Origin: Panacagrimonas perspica
Lineage (GTDB): Bacteria > Pseudomonadota > Gammaproteobacteria > Nevskiales > Nevskiaceae
Direction: 5' to 3'
Length of the DNA: 64,000 nucleotides
NCBI RefSeq assembly: GCF_004364935.1
Contig: NZ_SOBT01000008.1
Coordinates: 2,483,534-2,547,533, forward strand
Made by a program: the position numbers and the translations under genes. How positions within the stretch are numbered: the first letter of the stretch is position 1; every line of letters starts with the position of its first letter. Shown piece after piece: positions 37,683-45,404 of the stretch. The notes under the pieces are model-generated. The model did not search any database. It had not been told where the DNA came from and saw only the letters and a program-made list of their open reading frames with translations.

Positions 37683-38418
37683 CCCGATCCGGCTGCATTG
37701 GCTGGATCCACGCGATCCGCAGCAGCCTTTCCCGCCAGCGCATCTGGCCATGCGTGATCCCAACGGCTTGCTCGCCATCGGCGGCGACCTGTCGGTGGCG
37801 CGCCTGATCCGCGCGTACTCGCAGGGCATCTTCCCCTGGTACAACCCGGACGAGCCCATCCTCTGGTGGAGTCCGGATCCGCGTGCGGTGCTGATTCCGG
37901 AAGATCTGCACGTCTCGCGTTCGCTCGACAAATCGGTGCGCCGCGCCGACTACGCCGTCAGCCTGGATCTGGCCTTCGGCGACGTGCTCACCGAATGCAG
38001 CGGTCCGCGCGCGCGCAGCCGCGGCACCTGGCTGGGCTCGGAAATGCGCGAGGCGTATGCGCAGCTCCATGCACGCGGCTATGCGCACTCGGTCGAGGTC
38101 TGGCGGGACGGCGCCCTGATCGGCGGGCTATACGGCGTGGCACTGGGCCGGGTGTTCTTCGGCGAGTCGATGTTCAGCCGCGCCTCGGACGCCTCCAAGC
38201 TGGCGCTGTACTGGCTGGCGCAACAGATGATCGCCTGGGACTTCGGACTCATCGATTGCCAGGTCGGCTCGGCACATCTCAGGAGCCTTGGCGCAACCGA
38301 CGTGTCGCGCGAACGCTTCCTGAATCTGCTGCGCACCGCCGTGGCACGGTCGCCGCGTACCGGCCAGTGGCGTTTCGACATCGCGCTGCCCTCGTCGCGC
38401 GAGCACCTGCCGGCATGA
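37675..38418 (+). CDS. aat: Leucyl/phenylalanyl-tRNA-protein transferase
   Basis: 247 residues. Diagnostic blocks: FPPAHLAMRDPNGLLAIGGDLSVARLIRAYSQGIFPWYNPDEPILWWSPDPRAVL, GTWLGSEMREAYAQLHARGYAHSVEVWRDGALIGGLYGVALGRVFFGESMFS and SKLALYWLAQQM. It transfers Leu or Phe from tRNA to proteins with N-terminal Arg or Lys, making degrons for ClpS. The gene overlaps the preceding acyltransferase by 8 bases. The partner transferase bpt follows 97 bases later, and clpA and clpS lie just beyond infA. Confidence 0.97.
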   Translation: MDNPIRLHWLDPRDPQQPFPPAHLAMRDPNGLLAIGGDLSVARLIRAYSQGIFPWYNPDEPILWWSPDPRAVLIPEDLHVSRSLDKSVRRADYAVSLDLAFGDVLTECSGPRARSRGTWLGSEMREAYAQLHARGYAHSVEVWRDGALIGGLYGVALGRVFFGESMFSRASDASKLALYWLAQQMIAWDFGLIDCQVGSAHLRSLGATDVSRERFLNLLRTAVARSPRTGQWRFDIALPSSREHLPA

Positions 38419-38515
38419 GCGCGCCCCGACACGGTGCCGCGCAGCGTGGGTGCGCCAGGGGCGCGACCTGCTCACGGCGACGCTCGGGTGCCGCCTGCAG
38501 GCCGAAGGTGCCCCA

Positions 38516-39223
38516 GTGAGCGCGCGCGTCCGCCTGTTCCTGTCCACCGAGCATCCCTGCGGGTACCTGCCCGCGCGGGCCGCGCGCAGCCTGTTCGTGG
38601 ACCCGGACTACATCCTCAATCCGCAGCGCTACGAAAGCCTGCTCGAGCAGGGCTTCCGCCGCGGCGGCAATCACGTCTACCGGCCGCGCTGCGAGTCCTG
38701 CCGCTCGTGCATCCCGGCGCGCGTGAAGGTCCTGGACTTCCTGCCCACCCGCACGCAGCGCCGCTGCGAGCAACGCAACGCCGATCTGCACCTGCACATC
38801 CGCAAGGACATCACCGACGAGCAGTTCACGCTCTACCAGCGCTATCTGCGGGCGCGACATGACGGCGGCGGCATGAATCCGGAAGACAAGTCCGGGTTCC
38901 ACAATTTCCTGAACTGCGGCTGGGGCGCCACCGAATTCTGGGAATTCAGCCTGGACCAGCGCCTGCTCGCCTGCGCCGTGGTGGACCGCGTGCCGCAGGG
39001 CCTGTCGGCCGTCTACACCTTCTTCGACCCCGACGAGACCGCCCGCGGCCTGGGCACCTATGCCGTGCTCAGCCAGATCCGGGCGGCCCGGTCGATGGGC
39101 CTGCAGTTCGTCTACCTGGGCTACTGGGTGCCGGACAGCCCGAAGATGGACTACAAGAAGAGCTTCCGGCCGCTGGAGGTCCTCGGGACCCAGGGCTGGG
39201 AAGGCCTGGCCGAGGAGTCCTGA
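38516..39223 (+). CDS. bpt: Aspartate/glutamate leucyltransferase (arginyltransferase-like)
   Basis: 235 residues from GTG 38516; an in-frame GTG at 38450 would add 22 residues unlike the family. It carries [47 protein letters not shown] (paired CxxC), FEF-like [20 protein letters not shown] and [27 protein letters not shown]. Bpt attaches Leu to N-terminal Asp or Glu, feeding ClpS. The order aat-bpt-infA-(clpA-clpS) equals that of Pseudomonas. The N-terminal Cys cluster is typical of Ate/Bpt. Confidence 0.95.
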   Translation: MSARVRLFLSTEHPCGYLPARAARSLFVDPDYILNPQRYESLLEQGFRRGGNHVYRPRCESCRSCIPARVKVLDFLPTRTQRRCEQRNADLHLHIRKDITDEQFTLYQRYLRARHDGGGMNPEDKSGFHNFLNCGWGATEFWEFSLDQRLLACAVVDRVPQGLSAVYTFFDPDETARGLGTYAVLSQIRAARSMGLQFVYLGYWVPDSPKMDYKKSFRPLEVLGTQGWEGLAEES

Positions 39224-39315
39224 AGGCCGGAAATCCCGGGGCGTGGTTGAACCGTTCGGGTCCAGCCCGGATAATGCCCGCCCTTTTAGCGACCGGATTG
39301 AAACGCCCCCAGAGC

Positions 39316-39534
39316 ATGGCCAAAGAAGACCACATCGAAATGCCCGGCATCGTCGCCGAGACGCTGCCCAATACGACCTTCCGCGTGAAGCTGGAGAACG
39401 GGCATGTGGTCACGGCGCACATCTCCGGTCGCATGCGCAAGAACTACATCCGCATCCTCACCGGCGACAAGGTGACGGTACAGCTGACGCCCTACGACCT
39501 CACCAAGGGTCGCATCACGTTCCGCGACAAATAA
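39316..39534 (+). CDS. infA: Translation initiation factor IF-1
   Basis: 72 residues, the standard length. [72 protein letters not shown] shows the OB fold with the family's GxxxExLPNxxFRV and [12 protein letters not shown] blocks, given here in part. IF-1 binds the 30S A site with IF-2 and IF-3. A strong terminator follows after a single palindromic repeat. Confidence 0.98.
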   Translation: MAKEDHIEMPGIVAETLPNTTFRVKLENGHVVTAHISGRMRKNYIRILTGDKVTVQLTPYDLTKGRITFRDK

Positions 39535-39541
39535 GCCGACC

Positions 39542-39563
39542 GTAGCCCGGACGAAGTCCGGGA
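39542..39563. repeat. Single REP-like palindromic repeat
   Basis: GTAGCCCGGACGAAGTCCGG plus two bases is one unit of the repeat seen at 1948-2014 and 56196-56263. It starts 8 bases after the infA stop and directly precedes the terminator. Confidence 0.8.
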
Positions 39564-39570
39564 TACCCAA

Positions 39571-39598
39571 GAAAAAGCCCGCTTTCGCGGGCTTTTTC
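39571..39598. terminator. Bidirectional Rho-independent terminator of infA and clpA
   Basis: GAAAAAGCCCG-CTTT-CGGGCTTTTTC: GC stem flanked by A and T runs on both sides, so it works for infA (plus) and for clpA (minus), whose stop is 16 bases away. Confidence 0.95.
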
Positions 39599-39613
39599 GT
39601 TGCTGCATCCGGC

Positions 39614-41896
39614 TCAGACCGGTTCCAGCGCCACCGTCTTTTCGCGCGCTTCCAGCTCGAAGTCGATCTTTCCGTCCTTAACCGACACGTGCACGCGACC
39701 GCCGTGCGCCAGCTTGCCGAACAGCAGCTCCTCGGCCAGCGGACGCTTGAGGTTCTCCTGGATGACGCGAGCCATCGGACGGGCGCCCATCTTGGGATCG
39801 TAGCCCCGCTCGCCCAGCCAGACGCGTGCGTCCTCGTCGATGTCCAGCACCACACCCTTGGACGCGAGCTGCTCTTCGAGCTGCAGCAGGAACTTGTCCA
39901 CCACGCGCGCGATCTCGGTGCGGCCCAGCGCCGCGAACGGGATCACCGCGTCCAGGCGGTTGCGGAATTCCGGCGTGAACATCTTGCGGATGACTTCCAG
40001 CGCGTCGGTCAGATGGCTCTGCTCGGCGAAGCCCATCGAACGGCGCGAAGACTCCTCGGCACCGGCGTTGGTGGTCATCACCAGGATCACGTTGCGGAAA
40101 TCGGCCTTGCGACCGTTGTTGTCCGTCAGCGTGCCGTGGTCCATGACCTGCAGCAGCAGGTTGAACACGTCCGGATGCGCCTTCTCGATCTCGTCGAGCA
40201 GGATCACGCAGTGCGGGTGCTTGATGACCTGCTCGGTCAGCAGGCCGCCCTGGTCGAAGCCGACGTAACCCGGGGGCGCACCGATCAGGCGCGACACCGT
40301 ATGCCGCTCCATGTACTCGGACATGTCGAAGCGGATCAGCTCGATGCCCAGCAGGCTGGCGAGCTGGCGCGTGACTTCCGTCTTGCCCACGCCCGTCGGG
40401 CCGGCGAGCAGGAAGTTGCCGATCGGCTTGTCGGGGTTGCCGAGGCCCGAACGCGACAGCTTGATACTGGCCGTGAGCTGCTCGATGGCGGCGTCCTGGC
40501 CGAAGATCACGAGCTTGAGGTCACGCTCCAGCGTGGCGAGGCGGTCACGATCGTTGTTGGACACGCTCTTGGCCGGGATGCGCGCGATCTTGGCCACCGT
40601 CTCCTCGATGTCGCGCACCTGCACCGTCTTGCGGCGCTTGGACTCGGGCAGCAGGCGCAGGCGCGCTGCCGCCTCGTCGATGACGTCGATGGCCTTGTCC
40701 GGCAGCAGGCGGTCGGTGATGTGGCGCGCCGACAGTTCCACCGCCGAGCGCAGCGCCCCGCGGGTGTACTGCACGGCGTGGTGCTCCTCGAAGCGCGTGC
40801 GCAGGCCTTCGAGGATCTTCACCGCATCCTCGACGCTGGGCTCGGTCACGTCGATCTTCTGGAAGCGACGCGCCAGCGCGCGATCCTTCTCGAAGACACC
40901 GCGATATTCCTGGTACGTGGTCGAACCGATGCAGCGCAGCGTGCCGCCGGCGAGCAGCGGCTTGAGCAGGTTGGACGCATCCATGACGCCGCCGCTGGCG
41001 GCGCCGGCACCGATGATCATGTGGATCTCGTCGATGAACACGATCGCACCCGGCATCTGGGTGAGTTCGGTCATGACGGCCTTGAAGCGCTTCTCGAAAT
41101 CACCGCGGTACTTGGTGCCGGCGATCAGGCTGCCGAGGTCGAGCGAGAACACGATCGAGCCCTTCAGCAGCTCGGGCACCTTGTCCTCGACGATCAGCCA
41201 GGCCAGGCCTTCGGCGATCGCCGTCTTGCCGACGCCCGCCTCGCCGACCAGCAACGGGTTGTTCTTGCGGCGGCGGCACAGCGTCTGCATAACGCGCTCG
41301 ATCTCGTGCTCGCGCCCGATCAGCGGATCGATCTGGCCGCGCGTGGCGCGCTCGTTGAGATTGACGGCGAACTGTTCCAGCGCCGTCTTGCCCTGCGCCG
41401 TCTTGCCGTCTTCCTTTTCCTCGCTTTCCTGCGAGTTCTCGGACGGCTGCTGCGCGCTCGGGTTGTTCTTGGCGATGCCGTGCGAGATGAAGTTCACGAC
41501 GTCGAGGCGGCTGACACCCTGCTCGCCCAGCAGGTACACCGCGTGGGTGTCCTTCTCGGCGAACATCGCGACCAGCACGTTGAGCGTGGTGACCTGCTTC
41601 TTCCCCGCGGCCTGCACGTGGTAGATCGCCCGCTGCAGCACGCGCTGGAACGACAGCGTCGGCTGCACCTCGGTCTGGTCTCCGCCGCGCGTGGCGTGGA
41701 TGTTGTGGCGGATGTAGTCGCGCAGTTGCTGCTCGAGCTTCTCGAGGTCCGCCCCGCTCGCGGTGAGGACCTCCGAGACATTGGCGTCGGAAAGCAGTGC
41801 CAGCAGCAGGTGCTCGACGGTGAGCAGCTCGTGGCCTTCGCCGCGGGCAGCGAGAAACGCGGCATCCAGCGCTTTTTGAAGTTCGTCAGACAGCAT
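39614..41896 (-). CDS. clpA: ATP-dependent Clp protease ATP-binding subunit ClpA
   Basis: 760 residues. The N-domain that binds ClpS (MLSDELQKALDAAFLAARGEGHELLTVEHLLLALLSD) is intact. An acidic linker (SENSQESEEKEDG) separates it from D1, with Walker A GEAGVGKTAIAEG and Walker B VFIDEIHMIIGAG. D2 has GPTGVGKTEVTRQ, pore loop GAPPGYVGFDQGG and DEIEKAHPDVFNLLLQ. It unfolds N-degron and ssrA substrates into ClpP. Downstream of clpS on the same strand, with 60 bases between. No clpP in the window. Confidence 0.97.
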   Translation of the reverse strand: MLSDELQKALDAAFLAARGEGHELLTVEHLLLALLSDANVSEVLTASGADLEKLEQQLRDYIRHNIHATRGGDQTEVQPTLSFQRVLQRAIYHVQAAGKKQVTTLNVLVAMFAEKDTHAVYLLGEQGVSRLDVVNFISHGIAKNNPSAQQPSENSQESEEKEDGKTAQGKTALEQFAVNLNERATRGQIDPLIGREHEIERVMQTLCRRRKNNPLLVGEAGVGKTAIAEGLAWLIVEDKVPELLKGSIVFSLDLGSLIAGTKYRGDFEKRFKAVMTELTQMPGAIVFIDEIHMIIGAGAASGGVMDASNLLKPLLAGGTLRCIGSTTYQEYRGVFEKDRALARRFQKIDVTEPSVEDAVKILEGLRTRFEEHHAVQYTRGALRSAVELSARHITDRLLPDKAIDVIDEAAARLRLLPESKRRKTVQVRDIEETVAKIARIPAKSVSNNDRDRLATLERDLKLVIFGQDAAIEQLTASIKLSRSGLGNPDKPIGNFLLAGPTGVGKTEVTRQLASLLGIELIRFDMSEYMERHTVSRLIGAPPGYVGFDQGGLLTEQVIKHPHCVILLDEIEKAHPDVFNLLLQVMDHGTLTDNNGRKADFRNVILVMTTNAGAEESSRRSMGFAEQSHLTDALEVIRKMFTPEFRNRLDAVIPFAALGRTEIARVVDKFLLQLEEQLASKGVVLDIDEDARVWLGERGYDPKMGARPMARVIQENLKRPLAEELLFGKLAHGGRVHVSVKDGKIDFELEAREKTVALEPV

Positions 41897-41956
41897 GATC
41901 GGCTCCCTCGGGATCCAACATGAACGATTCGCACATGAACGACTTGTATGGGCTCA

Positions 41957-42283
41957 TCAGGCTTTTTCCAGCACGGTCAGCAGCGGGTGCTGATGCTGGC
42001 GCGCGTAGGCATTGACCTGCGCGGTCTTGGTCTCGGCGATCTCGGCGGGATAGACACCGGCGACGCCGCGGCCCTTGGTATGCACGTGCAGCATGATCTG
42101 CACCGCCGATTCACGGGTGTGGTGGAAGAACTGCTGCAAAACCTGGACCACGAACTCCATCGGCGTGAAGTCGTCGTTCACCACAACAACCTTGAACATC
42201 GGAGGTTGTTTGGTCTTCGGCTTGGCCGCCTCGACGACATTGTCGAGTTCCGAGCCCGGAGGGATTCGGGGTGTGTCGCTCAT
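41957..42283 (-). CDS. clpS: ClpS adaptor for N-degron recognition
   Basis: 108 residues. The folded core has PPMFKVVVVNDDFTPMEFVVQVLQQFFHHTRESAVQIMLHVHTKGRGVAGVYPAEIAETKTAQVNAYARQHQHPLL. It contains the NDDFTPMEFV pocket segment (Asp and Met that gate the N-degron pocket) and the HxxGxG(V/A)xG binding loop. ClpS delivers Leu/Phe/Trp/Tyr N-termini to ClpA and blocks other ClpA substrates. The flexible N-terminal extension (about 25 residues) that enters ClpA is also present. Confidence 0.96.
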   Translation of the reverse strand: MSDTPRIPPGSELDNVVEAAKPKTKQPPMFKVVVVNDDFTPMEFVVQVLQQFFHHTRESAVQIMLHVHTKGRGVAGVYPAEIAETKTAQVNAYARQHQHPLLTVLEKA

Positions 42284-42782
42284 GGGTTCCAGTCTAGCGC
42301 GGGGCGAACCGGTTGGGTTCTGAAATCCCGCCTGCCGAGGATGGCGCTGTTCGCTCCCTTTTCAAGTGAATGACGCGGTGCTGCGTCGCCTGTGGTTTAT
42401 CACAACATCCAAGAGCCGTTCCAAGTCCATCGAAAGAACTTCACTGTCCATCGGCTCGCGGTCGCAAGCAAGGACCTCGTCGGGCGCCGCGCGTTCCCGG
42501 ATGTGCCTGAAATCCGCGTTGAGGATTCTTGCCCTCGGATGTCCCGCCGGCGCGAGGCCGCCGTTGATCCGGGCTGCCGCGACGGGCCGGGAAGCGTAGG
42601 CTTGGAGCCGCGTCGCCCGTGCTCGAACGGCTTCCGCAGACGGAACAGCGGATCACTCGACACCCGGGCCCTGGGCGCGAGGCCCTGCACCCGAGTTCAG
42701 GGCAGCTTCATCGTCTCCGAAAAAGCTTCGTTCCATGCCGGGTCCGGAATCGGGCCTGCCGCACTCCAGGGAGTACCGCGAC
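42284..42782. other. 499-base gap with no recognised gene
   Basis: Between clpS (minus) and the DUF2937 gene (plus). Open frames here show no known motif, no plausible start context and Arg/Ser-rich translations typical of non-coding GC-rich DNA. The cold-shock gene cspD, often found beside clpS, is not present. The promoters of both flanking genes must lie here; TAGACT (42292-42297 region, minus) is a possible -10 for clpS. Confidence 0.6.
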
Positions 42783-43295
42783 ATGAGCTTCTTCACCCGC
42801 CTGCTGTTCATCGCCATCGCCGCAGGCACCTTGCTGGTGGGCATCCAGTTGCCCAACTTCGTCGACCAGTACGAGAAGCGGCTCGACGCCCACTTCATCG
42901 AGGTGCAGACCAACCTCAAGCCCTTCCAGGACATCGCCAACCAGTTTCACAACGGGTCGATGGAAGAGCTGATTCTCAAGCACAAGCGCAGCGACGACCC
43001 GACCTTCAACATGGAAGGCGACGCGATCGACAAGATGTACCGGCGCTTCCAGCGTTTCGCCAATGAACGAGGCCAGCTGCAGACCGCGTTGCCTCAGCAG
43101 CTCCTGTTCATCGCATCGCGCGCGGATCGGGAACTGGTCGCGGAGACGCGCCAGAACTATTCCTTCGGCCTGCTGCTGAACACCGAGGCGGTCATCACCG
43201 GCTTCGTGCTGATGTTCTGCGTGATCGTCGTGCTCGAGCTGATGGCGGCAGTGATCCGCACATTGCTCCGACCCGCCCGGGGCCCGCTGGACTAA
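42783..43295 (+). CDS. DUF2937 family inner-membrane protein
   Basis: 170 residues with an N-terminal helix (FFTRLLFIAIAAGTLLVGIQLPNFVDQYEKRL) and a C-terminal one (TEAVITGFVLMFCVIVVLELMAAVIRTLL). The roughly 100-residue helical, periplasmic middle has Gln-rich FQDIANQFHNGSMEELILKHKRSDDPTF. The bracketed topology and the LP.FVDQYxxRLxAH segment fit DUF2937. Function of the family is unknown. The ATG at 42783 begins the first helix. It stands alone, converging on the crotonase gene. Confidence 0.8.
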   Translation: MSFFTRLLFIAIAAGTLLVGIQLPNFVDQYEKRLDAHFIEVQTNLKPFQDIANQFHNGSMEELILKHKRSDDPTFNMEGDAIDKMYRRFQRFANERGQLQTALPQQLLFIASRADRELVAETRQNYSFGLLLNTEAVITGFVLMFCVIVVLELMAAVIRTLLRPARGPLD

Positions 43296-43306
43296 GGTCG
43301 AGAACG

Positions 43307-43349
43307 CCGGGCCGCGGGATGAGCGAAATCCCACAGCCACCCGGCCCGG
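43307..43349. terminator. Possible convergent terminator stem
   Basis: Outer arms CCGGGCC (43307-43313) and GGCCCGG (43343-43349) enclose a smaller GGGAT/ATCCC pair. It falls in the 69-base gap between convergent genes. No T-run; low certainty. Confidence 0.35.
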
Positions 43350-43364
43350 AGCAGTCCCAGCGGC

Positions 43365-44105
43365 TTACTTGACCTTCACCGCCGCCAGCCGCTCGGCACT
43401 GTCCGACGGCTGGCCGAACGGCATGTCGCGTTCGTAGCGAAGGGCCTTCTCGCGCGACGTGTTGCGACCGGCGTGCAGCAAGGTCTTGTTGATGCGATGG
43501 CTCTGCGACGAATTCGCGGCGACCTGCGCCGCGATCCGACCGATGCGGGCGTCGAGTTCGGCTTCCGCCACCGATTCGTCGACGAGGCCGATCGCCGCAG
43601 CCGCCGCACCGTCGAGAATCTCGCAGCTGAACATCAGTCGCTTGGCCGTCGCCATGCCGACGCGCTCGGGCAAGCGCACCGACAGTCCCCAGACCGGCAC
43701 GAGCCCCCACTTCGCGTGGGTGTCGCCGATCTTCACGTTGCTCGCCGCCACCAGCAGATCGCAGCCCAGCGCCAGCTCGAGCCCACCGGTCAGGCAGTGA
43801 CCCTGCAGCCGCCCGATCGTGGGCTGTGGCAGTGCTTCGAGCAGATCGATGGTCTCGGCTTCTTCGTAACGTGAATCGAGCGCGTTGCCGCCGGCGAGCG
43901 CCTCGAGATCATGGCCGGCACAGAAGCTGCGACCGGCGCCGGCGAGCACCACGCAGCCGACGCCATCATCCTTCGCGATGGCCGCGAGATGCACGCGCAG
44001 TTCCCGCAGCACGCCGGCCGTCAGCGCGTTGAGCTTGTCGGGCCGGTTGAGCGTCAACGTGACGACGCGGCCGGCCTGCGACCTTAGAACCTGAGCGTCG
44101 GTCAT
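43365..44105 (-). CDS. Crotonase (enoyl-CoA hydratase/isomerase) family enzyme
   Basis: 246 residues from ATG 44105, full crotonase length. LNRPDKLNALTAG, RSFCAGHDLEAL (oxyanion hole) and GHCLTGGLELALGCDLLVAAS with Glu 110 are conserved. The second canonical Glu is replaced: the matching segment reads GDTHAKWGLVPVWG, with His near 130. Ordinary hydration using two Glu is thus unlikely; isomerase, hydrolase or another crotonase chemistry is possible. It follows the LLM oxidoreductase by 8 bases, so they form an operon and may share a pathway. Confidence 0.9.
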   Translation of the reverse strand: MTDAQVLRSQAGRVVTLTLNRPDKLNALTAGVLRELRVHLAAIAKDDGVGCVVLAGAGRSFCAGHDLEALAGGNALDSRYEEAETIDLLEALPQPTIGRLQGHCLTGGLELALGCDLLVAASNVKIGDTHAKWGLVPVWGLSVRLPERVGMATAKRLMFSCEILDGAAAAAIGLVDESVAEAELDARIGRIAAQVAANSSQSHRINKTLLHAGRNTSREKALRYERDMPFGQPSDSAERLAAVKVK

Positions 44106-44113
44106 GACCCGCC

Positions 44114-45313
44114 TCAGCCGCGGATCTTGCTCGTGAAGTTCGGCCACACCTTGGTGGTCATCAGTTCGAAGCTGCGCATGAGCTGCGCGTGCGGGACGTG
44201 GTTGTAGATGAACAGCCAGAAGTAATCGACAGGCAGTTCCTTGAACAGTTTCTCGAGCTTGCGATTGACCGTGTCGGGGCTGCCATAGATCACCAGGCCG
44301 CGCTCGGCCGTCGCCTCGAAGCTGTTGGGCACGGTGAACGGGTTCTTCTCCTCCGGCGTCGCGATGGCCGCGTTGAAGCCGAACGGCTGGAAGAAATTGC
44401 ACCAGATGAACGCACCGGCATCGCGCGCGATGGCCTCGGCTTCCGCGTCGGTATCGGCCACGATGATCTCGCGGCTCATCGCCATGCCCTGACCGAACTT
44501 GTAGTCCTTGCCGGCCTTCTGCGCGGCCTTCTGGCCGGCGAGGAAATCCGCCTTGATGATCTCCGGATGCGTGCGGATGGTCACCGGCACGACGCCGCGC
44601 TCCATCGCCCAGGTGATCGAGCGTTCGGACACCGCGAAGGGCATGAACAGGTCCGGGATCTGGTTGTTGTAGAGACCGGGCGCGATGCCGATCTCCTGGA
44701 TGATCCCCTTGTCGTCGATGCCCTTGCCGTACTTGCGGCTGGTCTCGGCCGCGGGCCAGCTGATGTTCGGCGTCGGGATCTGCCAGTGCTTGCCCTTGTG
44801 GGAGAACGTGTCGTTCTTCCACGCCTTCATCATGATCTCGAAGTGCTCCTCGAACAGCTCGCGCTTGAGCTCTTCGTATTCCTCGCCCTGGCCGGGCTCG
44901 CCCAGGCCGTGGTGCTGGCCGAGCACGTTGACCCAGCGTCCCTGGTAGCCGCGCGCGAAGCCGGCGAACACGCGGCCCTGCAGCATCTGCGAAGCGATGG
45001 CGATGTCTTCGGCGCGATTGATCGGATTGAGGCAGGGCAGCACGTTGCCGAGCTGTCCGAACTTCATGCGCTTGGTGCGCAGGCCGAAATAGAGATTGAG
45101 CAGGACCGGGTTGGTCGAGACTTCCTCGCCTTCGATGTGGAAATGGTGCTCGGTGGTGCCGCAGCCGTAGTAGCCGTGGTCATCCATGTAGGCGAGCTGC
45201 TCGGACAACTCGGACAACATGCGCTGGTACAGGTCCGTGCGCTTGCCCGCCATGCCCTGCTCGATCTCTTCCTTGCGACCCAGGCTCGGAAGATAAAAGG
45301 CGCCCACTTCCAT
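44114..45313 (-). CDS. LLM class (luciferase-like) flavin-dependent monooxygenase
   Basis: 399 residues of the bacterial luciferase TIM barrel. MEVGAFYLPSLGRKEEIEQG, TTEHHFHIEGEEVSTNPVLLNLYFGLRTKRMKFGQLGNVLPCLNPINRAEDIAIASQMLQGRVFAGFARGYQGRW and GSPDTVNRKLEKLFKE are typical of the family. TEHHF is the metal/flavin-side strand and GRVFAGFARGY the phosphate-binding one. Such enzymes use reduced FMN to oxygenate organic substrates; the substrate here is unknown. A perfect 18-bp palindrome stands 70-88 bases upstream. It is co-transcribed with a crotonase, hinting at degradation of an acyl or cyclic compound. Confidence 0.9.
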   Translation of the reverse strand: MEVGAFYLPSLGRKEEIEQGMAGKRTDLYQRMLSELSEQLAYMDDHGYYGCGTTEHHFHIEGEEVSTNPVLLNLYFGLRTKRMKFGQLGNVLPCLNPINRAEDIAIASQMLQGRVFAGFARGYQGRWVNVLGQHHGLGEPGQGEEYEELKRELFEEHFEIMMKAWKNDTFSHKGKHWQIPTPNISWPAAETSRKYGKGIDDKGIIQEIGIAPGLYNNQIPDLFMPFAVSERSITWAMERGVVPVTIRTHPEIIKADFLAGQKAAQKAGKDYKFGQGMAMSREIIVADTDAEAEAIARDAGAFIWCNFFQPFGFNAAIATPEEKNPFTVPNSFEATAERGLVIYGSPDTVNRKLEKLFKELPVDYFWLFIYNHVPHAQLMRSFELMTTKVWPNFTSKIRG

Positions 45314-45382
45314 ATCCGTCTCCTCTGACGATCCGGCCCCGATGGTGGCGCATCGAGACGAGGGTCGGAACGCGGGAGAACC

Positions 45383-45400
45383 CTACCCCTGCAGGGGTAG
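45383..45400. promoter_or_regulatory. Perfect 18-bp palindrome, operator candidate for the LLM-crotonase operon
   Basis: CTACCCCTGCAGGGGTAG is self-complementary over all 18 bases with no loop. It lies 70 bases upstream of the LLM ATG and 4 bases after the cyclase stop. The absence of a loop and of a T-run argues for a dimeric DNA-binding site over a terminator. Confidence 0.55.
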
Positions 45401-45404
45401 CCGG

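Noticed and set aside
39689-41923. A long open frame on the strand opposite clpA
   Set aside because: Its translation is His/Arg/Leu-rich with no family motif, while clpA on the other strand is unmistakable. Such antisense frames are expected in GC-rich genes. The same holds opposite mrcB, pstC, gspD and rne.
42400-42690. A possible 96-residue minus-strand gene upstream of clpS
   Set aside because: Arg/Ser-rich translation, no ribosome site, no motif.
45383-45400. Palindrome as terminator of the cyclase gene
   Set aside because: It has no loop of its own and no T-run; I prefer an operator, although the position 4 bases after the stop leaves some doubt.
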